Below, in pieces: positions 51,701-60,236 of a stretch of 64,000 nt of DNA (the stretch's first letter is position 1; each line of letters starts with the position of its first letter). The notes beneath the pieces are model-generated. The model saw only the letters and a program-made list of their open reading frames with translations, was not told the origin of the DNA and searched no databases. The position numbers were made by a program, and so were the translations under genes. This DNA is from UBA11358 sp049517655 (GTDB lineage: Bacteria; Verrucomicrobiota; Verrucomicrobiia; Limisphaerales; UBA11358). The DNA lies in the NCBI GenBank assembly GCA_049517655.1, contig JBEKRQ010000003.1:423063-487062 (forward strand), written 5' to 3'.

Positions 51701-53342
51701 GCTCACCACGCCGGGTGTCGGTCTGATTTCGCCGCCGCCGCACCACGACATTTATTCCATCGAAGACCTCGCGCAGTTGATCCACGACTTGAAGAACGCG
51801 AACCGCAATGCGCGTGTGAGCGTGAAGCTGGTCGCGGAAGTCGGTGTGGGCACCGTCGCCGCCGGCGTCGCCAAGGCGCACGCCGACGTCGTGCTCATCA
51901 GTGGTCACGACGGTAGCACGGGCGCGTCGCCGCTCTCTTCCATCAAGCATTCAGGCATTCCGTGGGAACTCGGCCTGGCCGAGACGCACCAGACGCTCGT
52001 GCTCAACAATCTTCGCAGCCGCATTTACGTCGAGACCGACGGCCAGCTCAAGACGGGTCGCGACGTGGCGGTCGCCGCGCTGCTCGGCGCGGAGGAATTC
52101 GGCTTTGCCACCGCGCCGCTCGTCGTGCTCGGCTGTCTCATGATGCGCGTGTGCCATTTGAACACCTGTCCCGTGGGCGTGGCCACACAGGACCCGCAGC
52201 TCCGCAAACTGTTCACGGGCAACCCGGACCACGTGGTCAATTTCATGCGGTTCATCGCGACGGAATTGCGCGAGATCATGGCTAAACTCGGTTTCCGCAC
52301 CATAAACGAAATGATCGGTCGCACGGACAAGCTGGCTCCGCGGAAGGCGATTGAGCATTGGAAGGCGAAAGGCCTCGATTTCACGAGCATTCTGCAACGA
52401 CCGGATGTCTGGCCGGACGTCATCCGTTACCGGCAGATTGACCAGGACCACGGCATTGAAAAGTCGCTCGACGTGACGCGGTTGCTGGACATCTGCGAGC
52501 CGGCCATCGAACGCGGCGAACGCGTCCACGCCGACCTGCCCATCCGCAACATTCACCGCGTCGTCGGTACCATCACCGGCAGCGAGATCACGAAGGAATG
52601 GGGCCCGAACGGCCTGCCGGAGGACACGATTAATCTCAAGTTCACGGGCAGCGCGGGTCAGAGCTTCGGCGCGTTCATACCCAAAGGCATGACGCTCGAA
52701 CTCGAAGGCGATGCGAACGATTATTTGGGCAAGGGTTTGAGCGGCGGCAAAATCATTGTCTATCCGCCTGCCGGTTCGACTTTTGTTGCCGGGGAAAACA
52801 TTGTCATCGGCAACGTGGCATTCTACGGGTCCACGAGCGGCGAGGCGTTCGTGTGCGGCATGGCGGGTGAACGTTTTTGCGTGCGGAACAGCGGCATTGA
52901 CGCCGTCGTCGAAGCCGTCGGCGATCATGGTTGCGAATACATGACCGGCGGACGCGTGATTGTTCTGGGGCGGACCGGACGCAACTTCGCCGCGGGCATG
53001 TCTGGCGGCATAGCATATGTGCTGGATGAAACCGACGATTTCCCGGCGCATTGCAATCAGGAAATGGTCAGTCTCGAGGAATTGGAAGATCCTGACGAGA
53101 TTGAGGAAATCTGGAAATTAATCCAGCGCCATCAGGCTTACACAAAGAGCAAACGCGCGGCGAAAGTACTGTCGAGTTGGCGCAAACTGGTGCCGCGGTT
53201 CGTCAAGGTGATGCCGAAGGATTACCAGCGCGTGCTCCAAGCCATGAAAAAAGTGAAGGAACAGGGCCTGACCGGCGACGAAGCCATCATGGCTGCATTC
53301 GAGGAAAACGTCCACGACGCGTCGCGTGTCGGCGGAGGATGA
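48711..53342 (+). CDS. gltB: Glutamate synthase (NADPH) large subunit
   Basis: 1543 residues, the standard length. Domains in order: class II glutamine amidotransferase with nucleophile Cys34 (HDACGVGFV; requires removal of a 33-residue propeptide), central domain, FMN-binding synthase barrel (GSISQETHEALAIAMNRLGGKSNTGEGGEDPER), 3Fe-4S cluster (GCLMMRVCHLNTCPVGVATQ), and the C-terminal beta-helix GXGXG domain. It makes glutamate from glutamine and 2-oxoglutarate with GltD. The partner gene is 680 bases downstream, separated by a GxxExxY element. Confidence 0.98.
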   Translation: MSSHTTQRPKNRARRITPPPKQGLYDPRFEHDACGVGFVVNIKGKKSHAIVQQALQVLRNLQHRGACGSEANTGDGAGVLMQIPHAFLEQACREVKINLPGPGGYGVGMVFLPSHPMERYKCEVLFEDIVTTEGLELLGWRTVPTEHSSLGQTAITSEPIVRQVFIARPVGLDDLAFERKLYVIRKLAKRGIRTAGLRGGEKFYVCSLSAKTIIYKGMLTPDQVERYYPDLTDSSFASALCLVHSRFSTNTFPTWERAHPYRYVAHNGEINTLRGNINWMHARQSQFASDLFGNDLKKLMPIVNEDGSDSAMFDNALEFLTLAGRSLPHAVMMMIPEPWENHESMDPAKRAFYEYHSCLQEPWDGPASIAFTDGVRIGAVLDRNGLRPSRYYVTKDDRVIMASEVGVLDVPPEMIVQKGRLQPGRMFLIDTKEGRIVADEELKNKVATEHPYQAWLNRNHVLLKNLPEPLHVHEPDHQTVLQRQQAFGYTFEDLRFILGPMANEGVQPLGSMGTDTPLAVLSNKPQLLYNYFKQLFAQVTNPPIDPIREEIITSTETMIGTEGNLLAPTPKSCRMIKLEHPILTNEDLEKLRHVDRPGFKPVTLPILFKASEGTLGLEYALDQLFAATDKAIIGGSNIIILSDRGISAENAPIPAMLAVAGLHHHLIRQGTRTRVGIVLESGEPREVHHFALLIGYGCSAINPYFAYDSLDDMIHEGLLVDVDHKTAVKKYIKAVVKGVVKTMAKMGISTIQSYRGAQIFEAIGLNHSVIDKYFTWTVSRIEGVGLDVLAEEALARHRQAFPERPVDNVALDTGGQYQWRDDGEFHLFNPQSIHKLQLACRLGSYKLFKEYAELINHQAQNLCTLRGLLDFNWAEKSVPIGEVEPVESIVKRFKTGAMSYGSISQETHEALAIAMNRLGGKSNTGEGGEDPERYVPLPNGDSKNSAIKQVASGRFGVTSHYLVNARELQIKMAQGAKPGEGGELPGCKVYPWIAKTRLTTPGVGLISPPPHHDIYSIEDLAQLIHDLKNANRNARVSVKLVAEVGVGTVAAGVAKAHADVVLISGHDGSTGASPLSSIKHSGIPWELGLAETHQTLVLNNLRSRIYVETDGQLKTGRDVAVAALLGAEEFGFATAPLVVLGCLMMRVCHLNTCPVGVATQDPQLRKLFTGNPDHVVNFMRFIATELREIMAKLGFRTINEMIGRTDKLAPRKAIEHWKAKGLDFTSILQRPDVWPDVIRYRQIDQDHGIEKSLDVTRLLDICEPAIERGERVHADLPIRNIHRVVGTITGSEITKEWGPNGLPEDTINLKFTGSAGQSFGAFIPKGMTLELEGDANDYLGKGLSGGKIIVYPPAGSTFVAGENIVIGNVAFYGSTSGEAFVCGMAGERFCVRNSGIDAVVEAVGDHGCEYMTGGRVIVLGRTGRNFAAGMSGGIAYVLDETDDFPAHCNQEMVSLEELEDPDEIEEIWKLIQRHQAYTKSKRAAKVLSSWRKLVPRFVKVMPKDYQRVLQAMKKVKEQGLTGDEAIMAAFEENVHDASRVGGG

Positions 53343-53353
53343 ACAACATGAAG

Positions 53354-53372
53354 CTTTTAACGCAGAGAACGC
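53354..53372. repeat. 19-bp direct repeat, left copy, around the GxxExxY gene
   Basis: CTTTTAACGCAGAGAACGC occurs here and again at 53873-53891 in the same orientation. Both are part of the AACGCAGAGAACGCAGAG dispersed repeat. Confidence 0.9.
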
Positions 53373-53441
53373 AGAGGGCCGCAGAGGAAACGAAAAGACT
53401 TTCTTTTTAAATGCCCTGTGTGTTCAGAGAATTAACAACAA

Positions 53442-53852
53442 ATGCACGAAAACGAGATTTCCAATCTAATCATTGGCGCTGCCATTGAGGTGCATCGCCA
53501 TTTTGGTACCGGCTTGGTTGAAAAGGTCTATGAAGAGTCTCTCTGCCACGAATTTCACCTGCGGGCAATACCCTTCAAACGCCAGCAGTCCGTGCCGATT
53601 CACTACAAGGGCGTCAGGCTGGCCTCCGACCTCTGGCTGGACTTGCTGGTTCACGACAAGGTCATCGTTGATAACAAGGCGAAGGACGAAGTCACACCGC
53701 AGGACAAGGCGCAGTTACTCACGTATCTTCGGCTTTCCAATTTGCGCCTCGGTCTTATTATCAATTTTCACAGCTTCAAGCTGACCGATGGAGTTATCGG
53801 GGTTGTGAACAATCTCGACGAACCGCCCGCACCCGGTTCGTTCCGCATCTAG
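53442..53852 (+). CDS. GxxExxY protein (PD-(D/E)XK nuclease-like)
   Basis: 136 residues. It has the name-giving GTGLVEKVYEE motif, IGAAIEVHRHFG at the N-terminus, and PD-(D/E)XK-like residues DLWLDLLVHDKVIVDNKAKDE. These short proteins are common in environmental bacteria and of unknown function. It splits gltB from gltD and is bracketed by 19-bp direct repeats. Confidence 0.9.
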   Translation: MHENEISNLIIGAAIEVHRHFGTGLVEKVYEESLCHEFHLRAIPFKRQQSVPIHYKGVRLASDLWLDLLVHDKVIVDNKAKDEVTPQDKAQLLTYLRLSNLRLGLIINFHSFKLTDGVIGVVNNLDEPPAPGSFRI

Positions 53853-53872
53853 GCGCTGAAATGAACGGGATA

Positions 53873-53990
53873 CTTTTAACGCAGAGAACGCGAAGAACCG
53901 CAGAGTTTTTGGAAGAATTATTTTCTCTGCGTTTCTCCACGACCTTTGCGACCTCTGCGTTAAGAGAAAACTCGTTGGTGAAAATACCGA
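53873..53990. repeat. Right copy of the direct repeat plus inverted copy
   Basis: Direct copy CTTTTAACGCAGAGAACGC (53873-53891), followed by an inverted version (TCTCTGCGTTTCTCC.., CCTCTGCGTTAAGAG, about 53922-53968). The dyad between them could fold in RNA. Confidence 0.8.
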
Positions 53991-54027
53991 CGCACGGCTT
54001 GGTTGTTGTAGAGTAAATTAGAGAGCT

Positions 54028-55506
54028 ATGGGTAAACCCACAGGATTTATCGAGTATTTGCGCGAACTGCCGGCGGACCGTCCGCCAGCCGGGCGCATCG
54101 CGGATTGGAAGGAATTCCATCTGCACCTGCCCGAAGCCGGCCTGCGCAAACAAGGCGCGCGCTGCATGGATTGCGGCACTCCCTTCTGTCATACCGGCGT
54201 GCTCCTTAGCGGCATGGCCAGCGGCTGCCCCATCCATAATCTCATTCCGGAATGGAACGACCTCATCTATCGCGGCCTGTGGAAAGAGGCGCTCGAACGG
54301 CTGCATAAGACGAACAATTTTCCTGAATTCACCGGTCGCGTATGTCCCGCGCCGTGCGAAGGCTCGTGCGTGCTCGGCATCAACGCCCCGCCCGTCACCA
54401 TTAAAAGCATCGAGTGCGCCATCATTGACCGTGGCTGGGAAAATGGCTGGGTCACCGCCGCCCCGCCCAAGCAGCGCACCGGCAAAAAAGTGGCCGTCGT
54501 CGGTTCCGGCCCGGCTGGACTCTGCGCCGCCGCGCAATTAAACAAGGCCGGCCACACCATCACCGTTTTCGAACGCGCCGACCGACCGGGCGGGCTGCTC
54601 ATGTACGGCATCCCGAACATGAAGCTCGACAAGGAACAGGTCGTCCTGCGCCGCATCAAACAACTCGAAGCTGAGGAAATCAAATTCGTCTGCAACACCG
54701 AAGTCGGCAAAAATTACCCCGCCGACAAATTGCTCCGAGAATTCGACGCTGTGATTCTCGCGACCGGTGCCACCAAGCCGCGCGATTTGCCGGTGGAAGG
54801 CCGCCAGCTCAAAGGCGTCCATTTTGCGATGGAATTTCTTACCACAAACACCAAGAGCATTCTCGACGGCAAAAAGAACGGCAGTTTCATTTCTGCGGCT
54901 GGCAAGGACGTCATCGTCATCGGCGGCGGCGACACCGGGACGGATTGCGTGGGCACCTCGATGCGTCACGATTGCAAGAGTCTGGTGCAGCTTGAGATTT
55001 TGCCCAAGCCGCCGCTGGAACGCGCCGCCGATAATCCCTGGCCCGAATGGCCGAAGATTTATCTCATGGACTACGGACAGGTGGAAGCCGCCGCGAAATT
55101 CGGCGCCGACCCGCGCGTTTATCTCACCACAGCGACGAAATTTGAAGGCAGCGGCCAGGTGAAGGCCGTCCACACCGTGCAGGTGAAATGGGAGAGAAAC
55201 GACAAGGGCCAGTTCATTCCGAAGAACGTGCCCGGCACGGAAAAGGTTTTGCCTGCGCAACTGGTGCTGTTGGCCATGGGTTTCCTCGGGCCGGAACAAC
55301 CGTTGCTCGCTGCGCTCAAAATTGAACGTGACCCGCGCACGAATGTGAAGGCCGACTTCGAAAAATACGCCACGAACATTCCTGGCGTGTTTGCCTGCGG
55401 CGACTGTCGTCGCGGCCAGAGCTTGGTGGTATGGGCGTTCAACGAGGGCAGGGGCGCCGCACGCGAGTGTGATCGTTATTTGATGGGTTCGACAGACCTA
55501 CCGTAA
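54028..55506 (+). CDS. gltD: Glutamate synthase (NADPH) small subunit
   Basis: 492 residues. N-terminal Cys-rich 4Fe-4S domain (RCMDCGTPFCHTG; GRVCPAPCEGSCVLG), then FAD-binding KVAVVGSGPAGLCAAAQLNKAGH and NADPH-binding VIVIGGGDTGTDCVG, and the C-terminal FACGDCRRGQSLVVWA. It feeds electrons to GltB. Originally in the same operon; now 685 bases away. Confidence 0.97.
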   Translation: MGKPTGFIEYLRELPADRPPAGRIADWKEFHLHLPEAGLRKQGARCMDCGTPFCHTGVLLSGMASGCPIHNLIPEWNDLIYRGLWKEALERLHKTNNFPEFTGRVCPAPCEGSCVLGINAPPVTIKSIECAIIDRGWENGWVTAAPPKQRTGKKVAVVGSGPAGLCAAAQLNKAGHTITVFERADRPGGLLMYGIPNMKLDKEQVVLRRIKQLEAEEIKFVCNTEVGKNYPADKLLREFDAVILATGATKPRDLPVEGRQLKGVHFAMEFLTTNTKSILDGKKNGSFISAAGKDVIVIGGGDTGTDCVGTSMRHDCKSLVQLEILPKPPLERAADNPWPEWPKIYLMDYGQVEAAAKFGADPRVYLTTATKFEGSGQVKAVHTVQVKWERNDKGQFIPKNVPGTEKVLPAQLVLLAMGFLGPEQPLLAALKIERDPRTNVKADFEKYATNIPGVFACGDCRRGQSLVVWAFNEGRGAARECDRYLMGSTDLP

Positions 55507-55668
55507 GATTTGAAATGCCTTTCAAGGGCGGGTGGCGCGTCAATATGACAAGGTTAATTGCGTGATGCCTGCGGGGGGTCAGCTCGAGTAGGTTGGTGTT
55601 ATCGGTCACCAACCCGATTCGAACTTTGTCCTGTTTGTGTTTGAACCGGCAGATTTTCACAAAATTTT

Positions 55669-56937
55669 TCAACTCGGTTGCCCAGCCATGGTAATTTGTT
55701 GCCTGGCTTTCGGCAGCAGAAAAGCCAGCCCGGCGCAACCCAGCATGCCCGTGCCGATGACGCTGAAAGCAATCGCGGTGCTGTGATACTCTTTCAAGAG
55801 CGAGCCGATAATGTACGGTCCGGCAAAACCGCCCAGATTGCCGAAGGCATTGACCAGCCCCATGACAATCCCCATCACGTTCCGCGGCAGGGTTTCGCCC
55901 GGAATGGCCCAGAACGGAGCCATGCCGGCAAACGGACCCGGTATGGCCAGACACATGAACGCATACGACAGCCAGAAATGGTCGCTCAACAGCACGCTTA
56001 AAATGAGGCTGATACCGCTCATCGCATAAACCGCCGCCACATGACCGCGCCGCTCGTGTGTCTTGTCCGAATGCCACGAAGTCAGGATCATGACAACCGC
56101 CGTGACCGCATAGGGAACCGCGAAAAGAATTCCATATTGCAGCGCGTTGAAGCCCTGGCCCTTCAGCCCGTTCGTGAAAAAGGTCATGCAACCATAGACG
56201 GCGCAGTTGTGGAGAAAATAGAGGGCAATCATCACAAAAATCGCCGGTTGGTGGAGCCACATCCCGAATGGTACCCTAGTGGGCGATTCCAACTCCGCCT
56301 GTTCCCGGCGCAAGGTGGTTTCGAGAAAATCCCGTTCTTCGGGTGAAATCCATTTTGCCTCGCGCGGATGATCCCGGATGCAAAACCACCAAAGGGGCAG
56401 CCAGATGAAGGGCAGCATCCCTTCCAGAATAAGCATTTGCTGCCAGCCATATGCCCCGAGCAACCAGCCTGTGAAAGGCGCGGACCCGGCCACGGCCAGC
56501 GGCTGGCACAGATTCCAATAGGCGTTGGCACGCGCACGCTCAGCGCGTGGAAACCAACTGGCCAACAGGACCAGGGTGGCCGGAAACACGGCACTTTCCG
56601 CCACGCCCAGCAGGAAACGCATCAGTTCAAATTGCCTGAACGTTTGCGCCAGACCACAACCAATCGCACAAATGCCCCAGCCGATCAGGCACAAGCTGAT
56701 GGTCTTGCGGGCGCTCCAACGCGATGCCAGATAGCCGCCCGGAATCTGCAGCAGGAGGTAACCAAAGAAAAAAATGCCCGCCGCTTCGCCCTTCATGCGG
56801 TCGTCCATGAAGAGGTCCTTCATTATGTTCGAAATTTTCGGGTCGAGCGCGAGCGAGACGTTGGTGCGATCGATGTACGAGATCGTGTACATGAGCAGCG
56901 CGACGGGGATGATGCGCAACCAGCGTTGTTGTGTCAT
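55669..56937 (-). CDS. MFS transporter, anion:cation symporter (ACS) type
   Basis: 422 residues with 12 membrane segments. The N-terminal motifs IDRTNVSLALDPKI and GYLLLQIPGGYLASRWSARKTI are typical of the ACS family (tartrate, phthalate, hexuronate, galactarate). It probably imports an organic acid by proton symport. It faces the catabolic cluster that begins at 57369, which includes tartronate-semialdehyde-type reductase and glycerate kinase; a shared pathway is plausible but unproved. Confidence 0.85.
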   Translation of the reverse strand: MTQQRWLRIIPVALLMYTISYIDRTNVSLALDPKISNIMKDLFMDDRMKGEAAGIFFFGYLLLQIPGGYLASRWSARKTISLCLIGWGICAIGCGLAQTFRQFELMRFLLGVAESAVFPATLVLLASWFPRAERARANAYWNLCQPLAVAGSAPFTGWLLGAYGWQQMLILEGMLPFIWLPLWWFCIRDHPREAKWISPEERDFLETTLRREQAELESPTRVPFGMWLHQPAIFVMIALYFLHNCAVYGCMTFFTNGLKGQGFNALQYGILFAVPYAVTAVVMILTSWHSDKTHERRGHVAAVYAMSGISLILSVLLSDHFWLSYAFMCLAIPGPFAGMAPFWAIPGETLPRNVMGIVMGLVNAFGNLGGFAGPYIIGSLLKEYHSTAIAFSVIGTGMLGCAGLAFLLPKARQQITMAGQPS

Positions 56938-57029
56938 AAGCTCGGAATGCGTTTTTTAACAAGCCCGTTGAAATGCGTCGAACCTTAATTCTGATTTTCA
57001 TTTTTTCCAGACATGCTTCAATAACTCCC

Positions 57030-57304
57030 ATGAGTTCCAGCAACGACGTGTATGAACCGGGAGATCTTTGGCAGTCTGTGGGAGGCGAGGGTTGTCATTG
57101 AGCAGTGGCGTCTCCATTATAACGCAGAGCGACCGCATAGTTCTTTGTGGTATCAGACCCCGGAGGAGTTTGCTGGTCGCACCAACGGCTGTTCGCGACT
57201 CCGGTCGGGCTTCGCCCTCCCTCCGTCATGAAGAGCCGGGACAAACAACATCAAACCAATGGCAGAACTCTACTTATGAGGTGTCCACCCTTTGGGGTCA
57301 GGTC
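57030..57304 (+). mobile_element. IS3-family element remnant (transposase C-terminus and right inverted repeat)
   Basis: About 60 codons from 57052 read NREIFGSLWEARVVIEQWRL... and HYNAERPHSSLWYQTPEEFA, the C-terminal end of an IS3 OrfB transposase (with the DDE Glu region upstream lost). Then comes the terminal sequence TGAGGTGTCCACCCTTTGGG GTCAGG (57277-57304) like the right end of IS3/IS407 elements. The left end and the rest of the transposase are missing. Confidence 0.82.
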
Positions 57305-57368
57305 GGAGGAATGACAGGCGAGAATAATATATTCAGATCAATAAGAAAATATGAGTGAAGGTTAAGAG

Positions 57369-58184
57369 ATGAACATGACAATTGCCGAACTTGAAAAGAA
57401 AGCCCGAGCTCTCAGGCTCAACATCATCAAAATGATCGGTGTCGGCCAAAAAGGACATTTGGGGGGATCTTGTTCCTTGGCCGAGATTGTAGCGGCGCTT
57501 TATTTTTATAAAATGAAACACGATCCCCAAAATCCGCGGTGGGAGGATCGGGACAGATTTCTGCTCAGCAAAGGTCACGCCGCCTTAATACAGTATGCAG
57601 CGCTTGCTGAATCCGGATATTTCCCCAAAGAGGAAATAGAAAAAGTGAAATGTCTTGGAACTATGCTTCAGGGACATCCGGATATGCTGACTACTCCGGG
57701 CATAGAAGCAAACACCGGGTCTTTAGGTCAGGGCTTGTCACTCGCATGCGGAATTGCCGCCGGCTTGAGGCTGGATAAGAAAAAAAACAAAGTATATTGC
57801 ATCGTGGGTGACGGGGAAATTGCTGAGGGGCAGATATGGGAAGCGGCAATGACAGCCTCTTATTACAAGCTTGATAATCTGATTGCTATCTTAGACAAGA
57901 ACGGCCTGCAGGCCACCGGAGCAATCACCGAACGGTACGATACGAATCCGCTTGTTGAAAAATGGGAGGCATTCGGTTGGTATGTAACTGAAATGGACGG
58001 TCATAATCTCAAAGAAATTATCGAAACTCTGGATCAGGCTGACAAGGTTACAGGAAAACCGAAAATGATCATCGCGCACACCGTGAAAGGTAAGGGAATT
58101 CCTTTTGCTGAAAATGTAGTTGCGTTTCATAACGGCGAACTTACACAGGAACAATATGAAAAGGCTTGTGCAGATCTGGCTTAA
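57369..58184 (+). CDS. Transketolase N-terminal (thiamine-diphosphate) subunit
   Basis: 271 residues; split transketolase alpha-like subunit. Thiamine-diphosphate/Mg motif GDGEIAEGQIWEAAMTASYYKLDNLIAILDKNG; GHLGGSCSLAEIVAALYFYK and LSKGHAALIQYAALAESG at the N-terminus. ATG 57369 lies 15 bases before the partner gene's start region; the C-subunit follows 15 bases after its stop. Together they form one two-component enzyme. AT-richer than the chromosome. Confidence 0.92.
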   Translation: MNMTIAELEKKARALRLNIIKMIGVGQKGHLGGSCSLAEIVAALYFYKMKHDPQNPRWEDRDRFLLSKGHAALIQYAALAESGYFPKEEIEKVKCLGTMLQGHPDMLTTPGIEANTGSLGQGLSLACGIAAGLRLDKKKNKVYCIVGDGEIAEGQIWEAAMTASYYKLDNLIAILDKNGLQATGAITERYDTNPLVEKWEAFGWYVTEMDGHNLKEIIETLDQADKVTGKPKMIIAHTVKGKGIPFAENVVAFHNGELTQEQYEKACADLA

Positions 58185-58199
58185 TCAAGGAGAACGTTT

Positions 58200-59129
58200 A
58201 TGAAAATGCAGAATCCCAGACAAGTTTATGGCGAAACACTGCTCGAGCTTGGAAGGGAAAATAAAAATATCGTCGTTTTGGAAGCCGACCTGGGCAAGTC
58301 GACCATGACCTGTTTGTTTGAAAAGGAATTTCCTGAAAGATTCTTTGAAATGGGGATTGGCGAGGCAAATATGACTTCTTTTGCCGGGGGACTTTCTCTA
58401 ACCGGAAAAATTGCTTTCACCAATTCTTTTGCAGTCTTTGCATCCGGGCGGGCATACGACCAGATACGACAGGGAATCAGTATTCCGAAGTTGAATGTAA
58501 AGATTGTCGGGTCAAGCGCAGGACTTTCGGATTTTGGAGATGGAGCCACGCATCAGTCGGTGGAAGACGTCGCTATTATGAGGGCTATTCCAAATATGAC
58601 AGTGCTGGTGCCGGCGGACGGAATTGAAACAAGAAAAATGACAAGAAAAATTGCCGAATATCAAGGGCCGGTGTACATGCGCTTAAACCGACATGACCTT
58701 CCGGATTTATTTCCGGAAAATCAGGAATTTGAAATCGGGAAATCATATTTAATAAGAGAGGGAAAAGACGTTGTTGTTTTTGCAAACGGCATCATGGTAT
58801 CGAAAGCAGTTCAGGCGGCGGAAAAACTGAAGGGGGAGGGAATTTCAGTCCGCGTCGTGAATGTCAGTTCATTAAAACCAACGAATGAAGATGATATTAA
58901 AGTATTCGCCTCCGGTGTCAGAGGAATTGTAACTGCTGAAGAACATACTTTGATTGGCGGACTGGCAAGCGTGATTACTTATATCCTGCGCGGTTCAGGT
59001 GTTCCTATAATATGCATCGGCATAGACGATGAATTCGGCCAGTCGTCACACTACTATGATGAGTTGCTTGCAGATTACAAATTGACGGAAGAAAACATTA
59101 TCGGTTCGGTAAAAAAATTGATCCGTTGA
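58200..59129 (+). CDS. Transketolase C-terminal subunit
   Basis: 309 residues: pyrimidine-binding domain (EMGIGEANMTSFAGGLSLTGKI; AGLSDFGDGATHQSVEDVAIMRAIPNMTVLVPADG) and C-terminal domain. Preceded by AAGGAGAA 5 bases from ATG. Partner of the preceding gene. Split transketolases usually serve dedicated catabolic pathways, for example of apulose phosphate or sulfosugars; the substrate cannot be read from the sequence. Confidence 0.92.
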   Translation: MKMQNPRQVYGETLLELGRENKNIVVLEADLGKSTMTCLFEKEFPERFFEMGIGEANMTSFAGGLSLTGKIAFTNSFAVFASGRAYDQIRQGISIPKLNVKIVGSSAGLSDFGDGATHQSVEDVAIMRAIPNMTVLVPADGIETRKMTRKIAEYQGPVYMRLNRHDLPDLFPENQEFEIGKSYLIREGKDVVVFANGIMVSKAVQAAEKLKGEGISVRVVNVSSLKPTNEDDIKVFASGVRGIVTAEEHTLIGGLASVITYILRGSGVPIICIGIDDEFGQSSHYYDELLADYKLTEENIIGSVKKLIR

Positions 59130-59163
59130 ATTTTAATTTAGACATGACAAAAGGAAATATATC

Positions 59164-60210
59164 ATGGAGAAAATGAAAGCTGTTGTTAAGTACGCAGATG
59201 TGCCCGGGGCTACGGATTTGCGGGATGTTCCAGTGCCCGATATCGGGAAAACAGATGTGCTGGTCGAAGTAGCTTACGTCGGAGTTTGCGGAACTGATCC
59301 GCATCTTCACAGAAATGCTTCTGCCTTTAAATTTGAACGCCCATTTATTTTGGGGCACGAATTTGCCGGAACAATCGCCAAGACAGGCGAAGATGTGACG
59401 GGATTTTCAATCGGGGACCGTGTGACTTCGGAAACCCATGCAAAATTTTGCGGGAAGTGTGCGTTATGCAGACAGAATAATTATCATCTTTGCCGGGAAA
59501 GAAAAGGCTACGGTTTTCATGTAGATGGCGCCTTTACAAAATTTGTAAGAGTACCGGAAAGAATTTTGCACCGTGTCCCCAAAAATGTCTCCTTGAGAGA
59601 AGCTTCAATTACCGAACCCTTTTGTGTTGCCTATAAAGCGTTAGTCTCGAACAGCAAAATTATTCCCGGTGACACTGTAGTAGTAATCGGTCCCGGCCCG
59701 ATCGGAGTTCTGTGTGTTAAGATGGCACAGTTATGCGGAGCGGGCGAAATTATTGTTGTCGGAACCAAGGGAGATGACAAACGGCTTGAGTTGTCGAAGG
59801 AATTCGGGGCAACGATTATTATCAACGGTGCAAAAGATGATCCTTTGAAAAATATCTTATCGCTTGGTGATGGTTACGGAGCGAATTTAGTAGTCGATAC
59901 TGCAGGCATTGCCGAGACCTTAAAACTTTCCATGCATGCCGTAAGGCCTGGCGGCCAGATTACGAAAATCGGGTGGGGAACCAAACCCGTTAATTTCAGC
60001 CTCGACCCGATAATCGCCAAATCAGTTACACTGAAAGGGCATTTCAGCCATACGTGGGATGTGTGGGAGCATTGCTTGACATTGATGAACAAAGGGATGA
60101 TTGACCTGAATAAAATAATCACTCATGAGCTTTCATTGGATCAATGGGAAAAAGCATTTGAACTGGTTGAGACCAAGAAAGCAATGAAAGTTGTTTTGAA
60201 ACCGATTTAA
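59164..60210 (+). CDS. Zinc-dependent alcohol/polyol dehydrogenase (MDR family)
   Basis: 348 residues: catalytic zinc region VGVCGTDPHLHR and GHEFAGTIAKTG, structural zinc cysteines CGKCALCRQNNYHLC, and nucleotide-binding GPGPIGVLCVKMAQLCGAGEIIVVG. Sorbitol/threonine/galactitol dehydrogenase-like; the specific alcohol is unknown. Preceded by AAAAGGAA. Confidence 0.9.
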   Translation: MEKMKAVVKYADVPGATDLRDVPVPDIGKTDVLVEVAYVGVCGTDPHLHRNASAFKFERPFILGHEFAGTIAKTGEDVTGFSIGDRVTSETHAKFCGKCALCRQNNYHLCRERKGYGFHVDGAFTKFVRVPERILHRVPKNVSLREASITEPFCVAYKALVSNSKIIPGDTVVVIGPGPIGVLCVKMAQLCGAGEIIVVGTKGDDKRLELSKEFGATIIINGAKDDPLKNILSLGDGYGANLVVDTAGIAETLKLSMHAVRPGGQITKIGWGTKPVNFSLDPIIAKSVTLKGHFSHTWDVWEHCLTLMNKGMIDLNKIITHELSLDQWEKAFELVETKKAMKVVLKPI

Positions 60211-60236
60211 GTCAGAGACATTAAAGGGAATACAAA

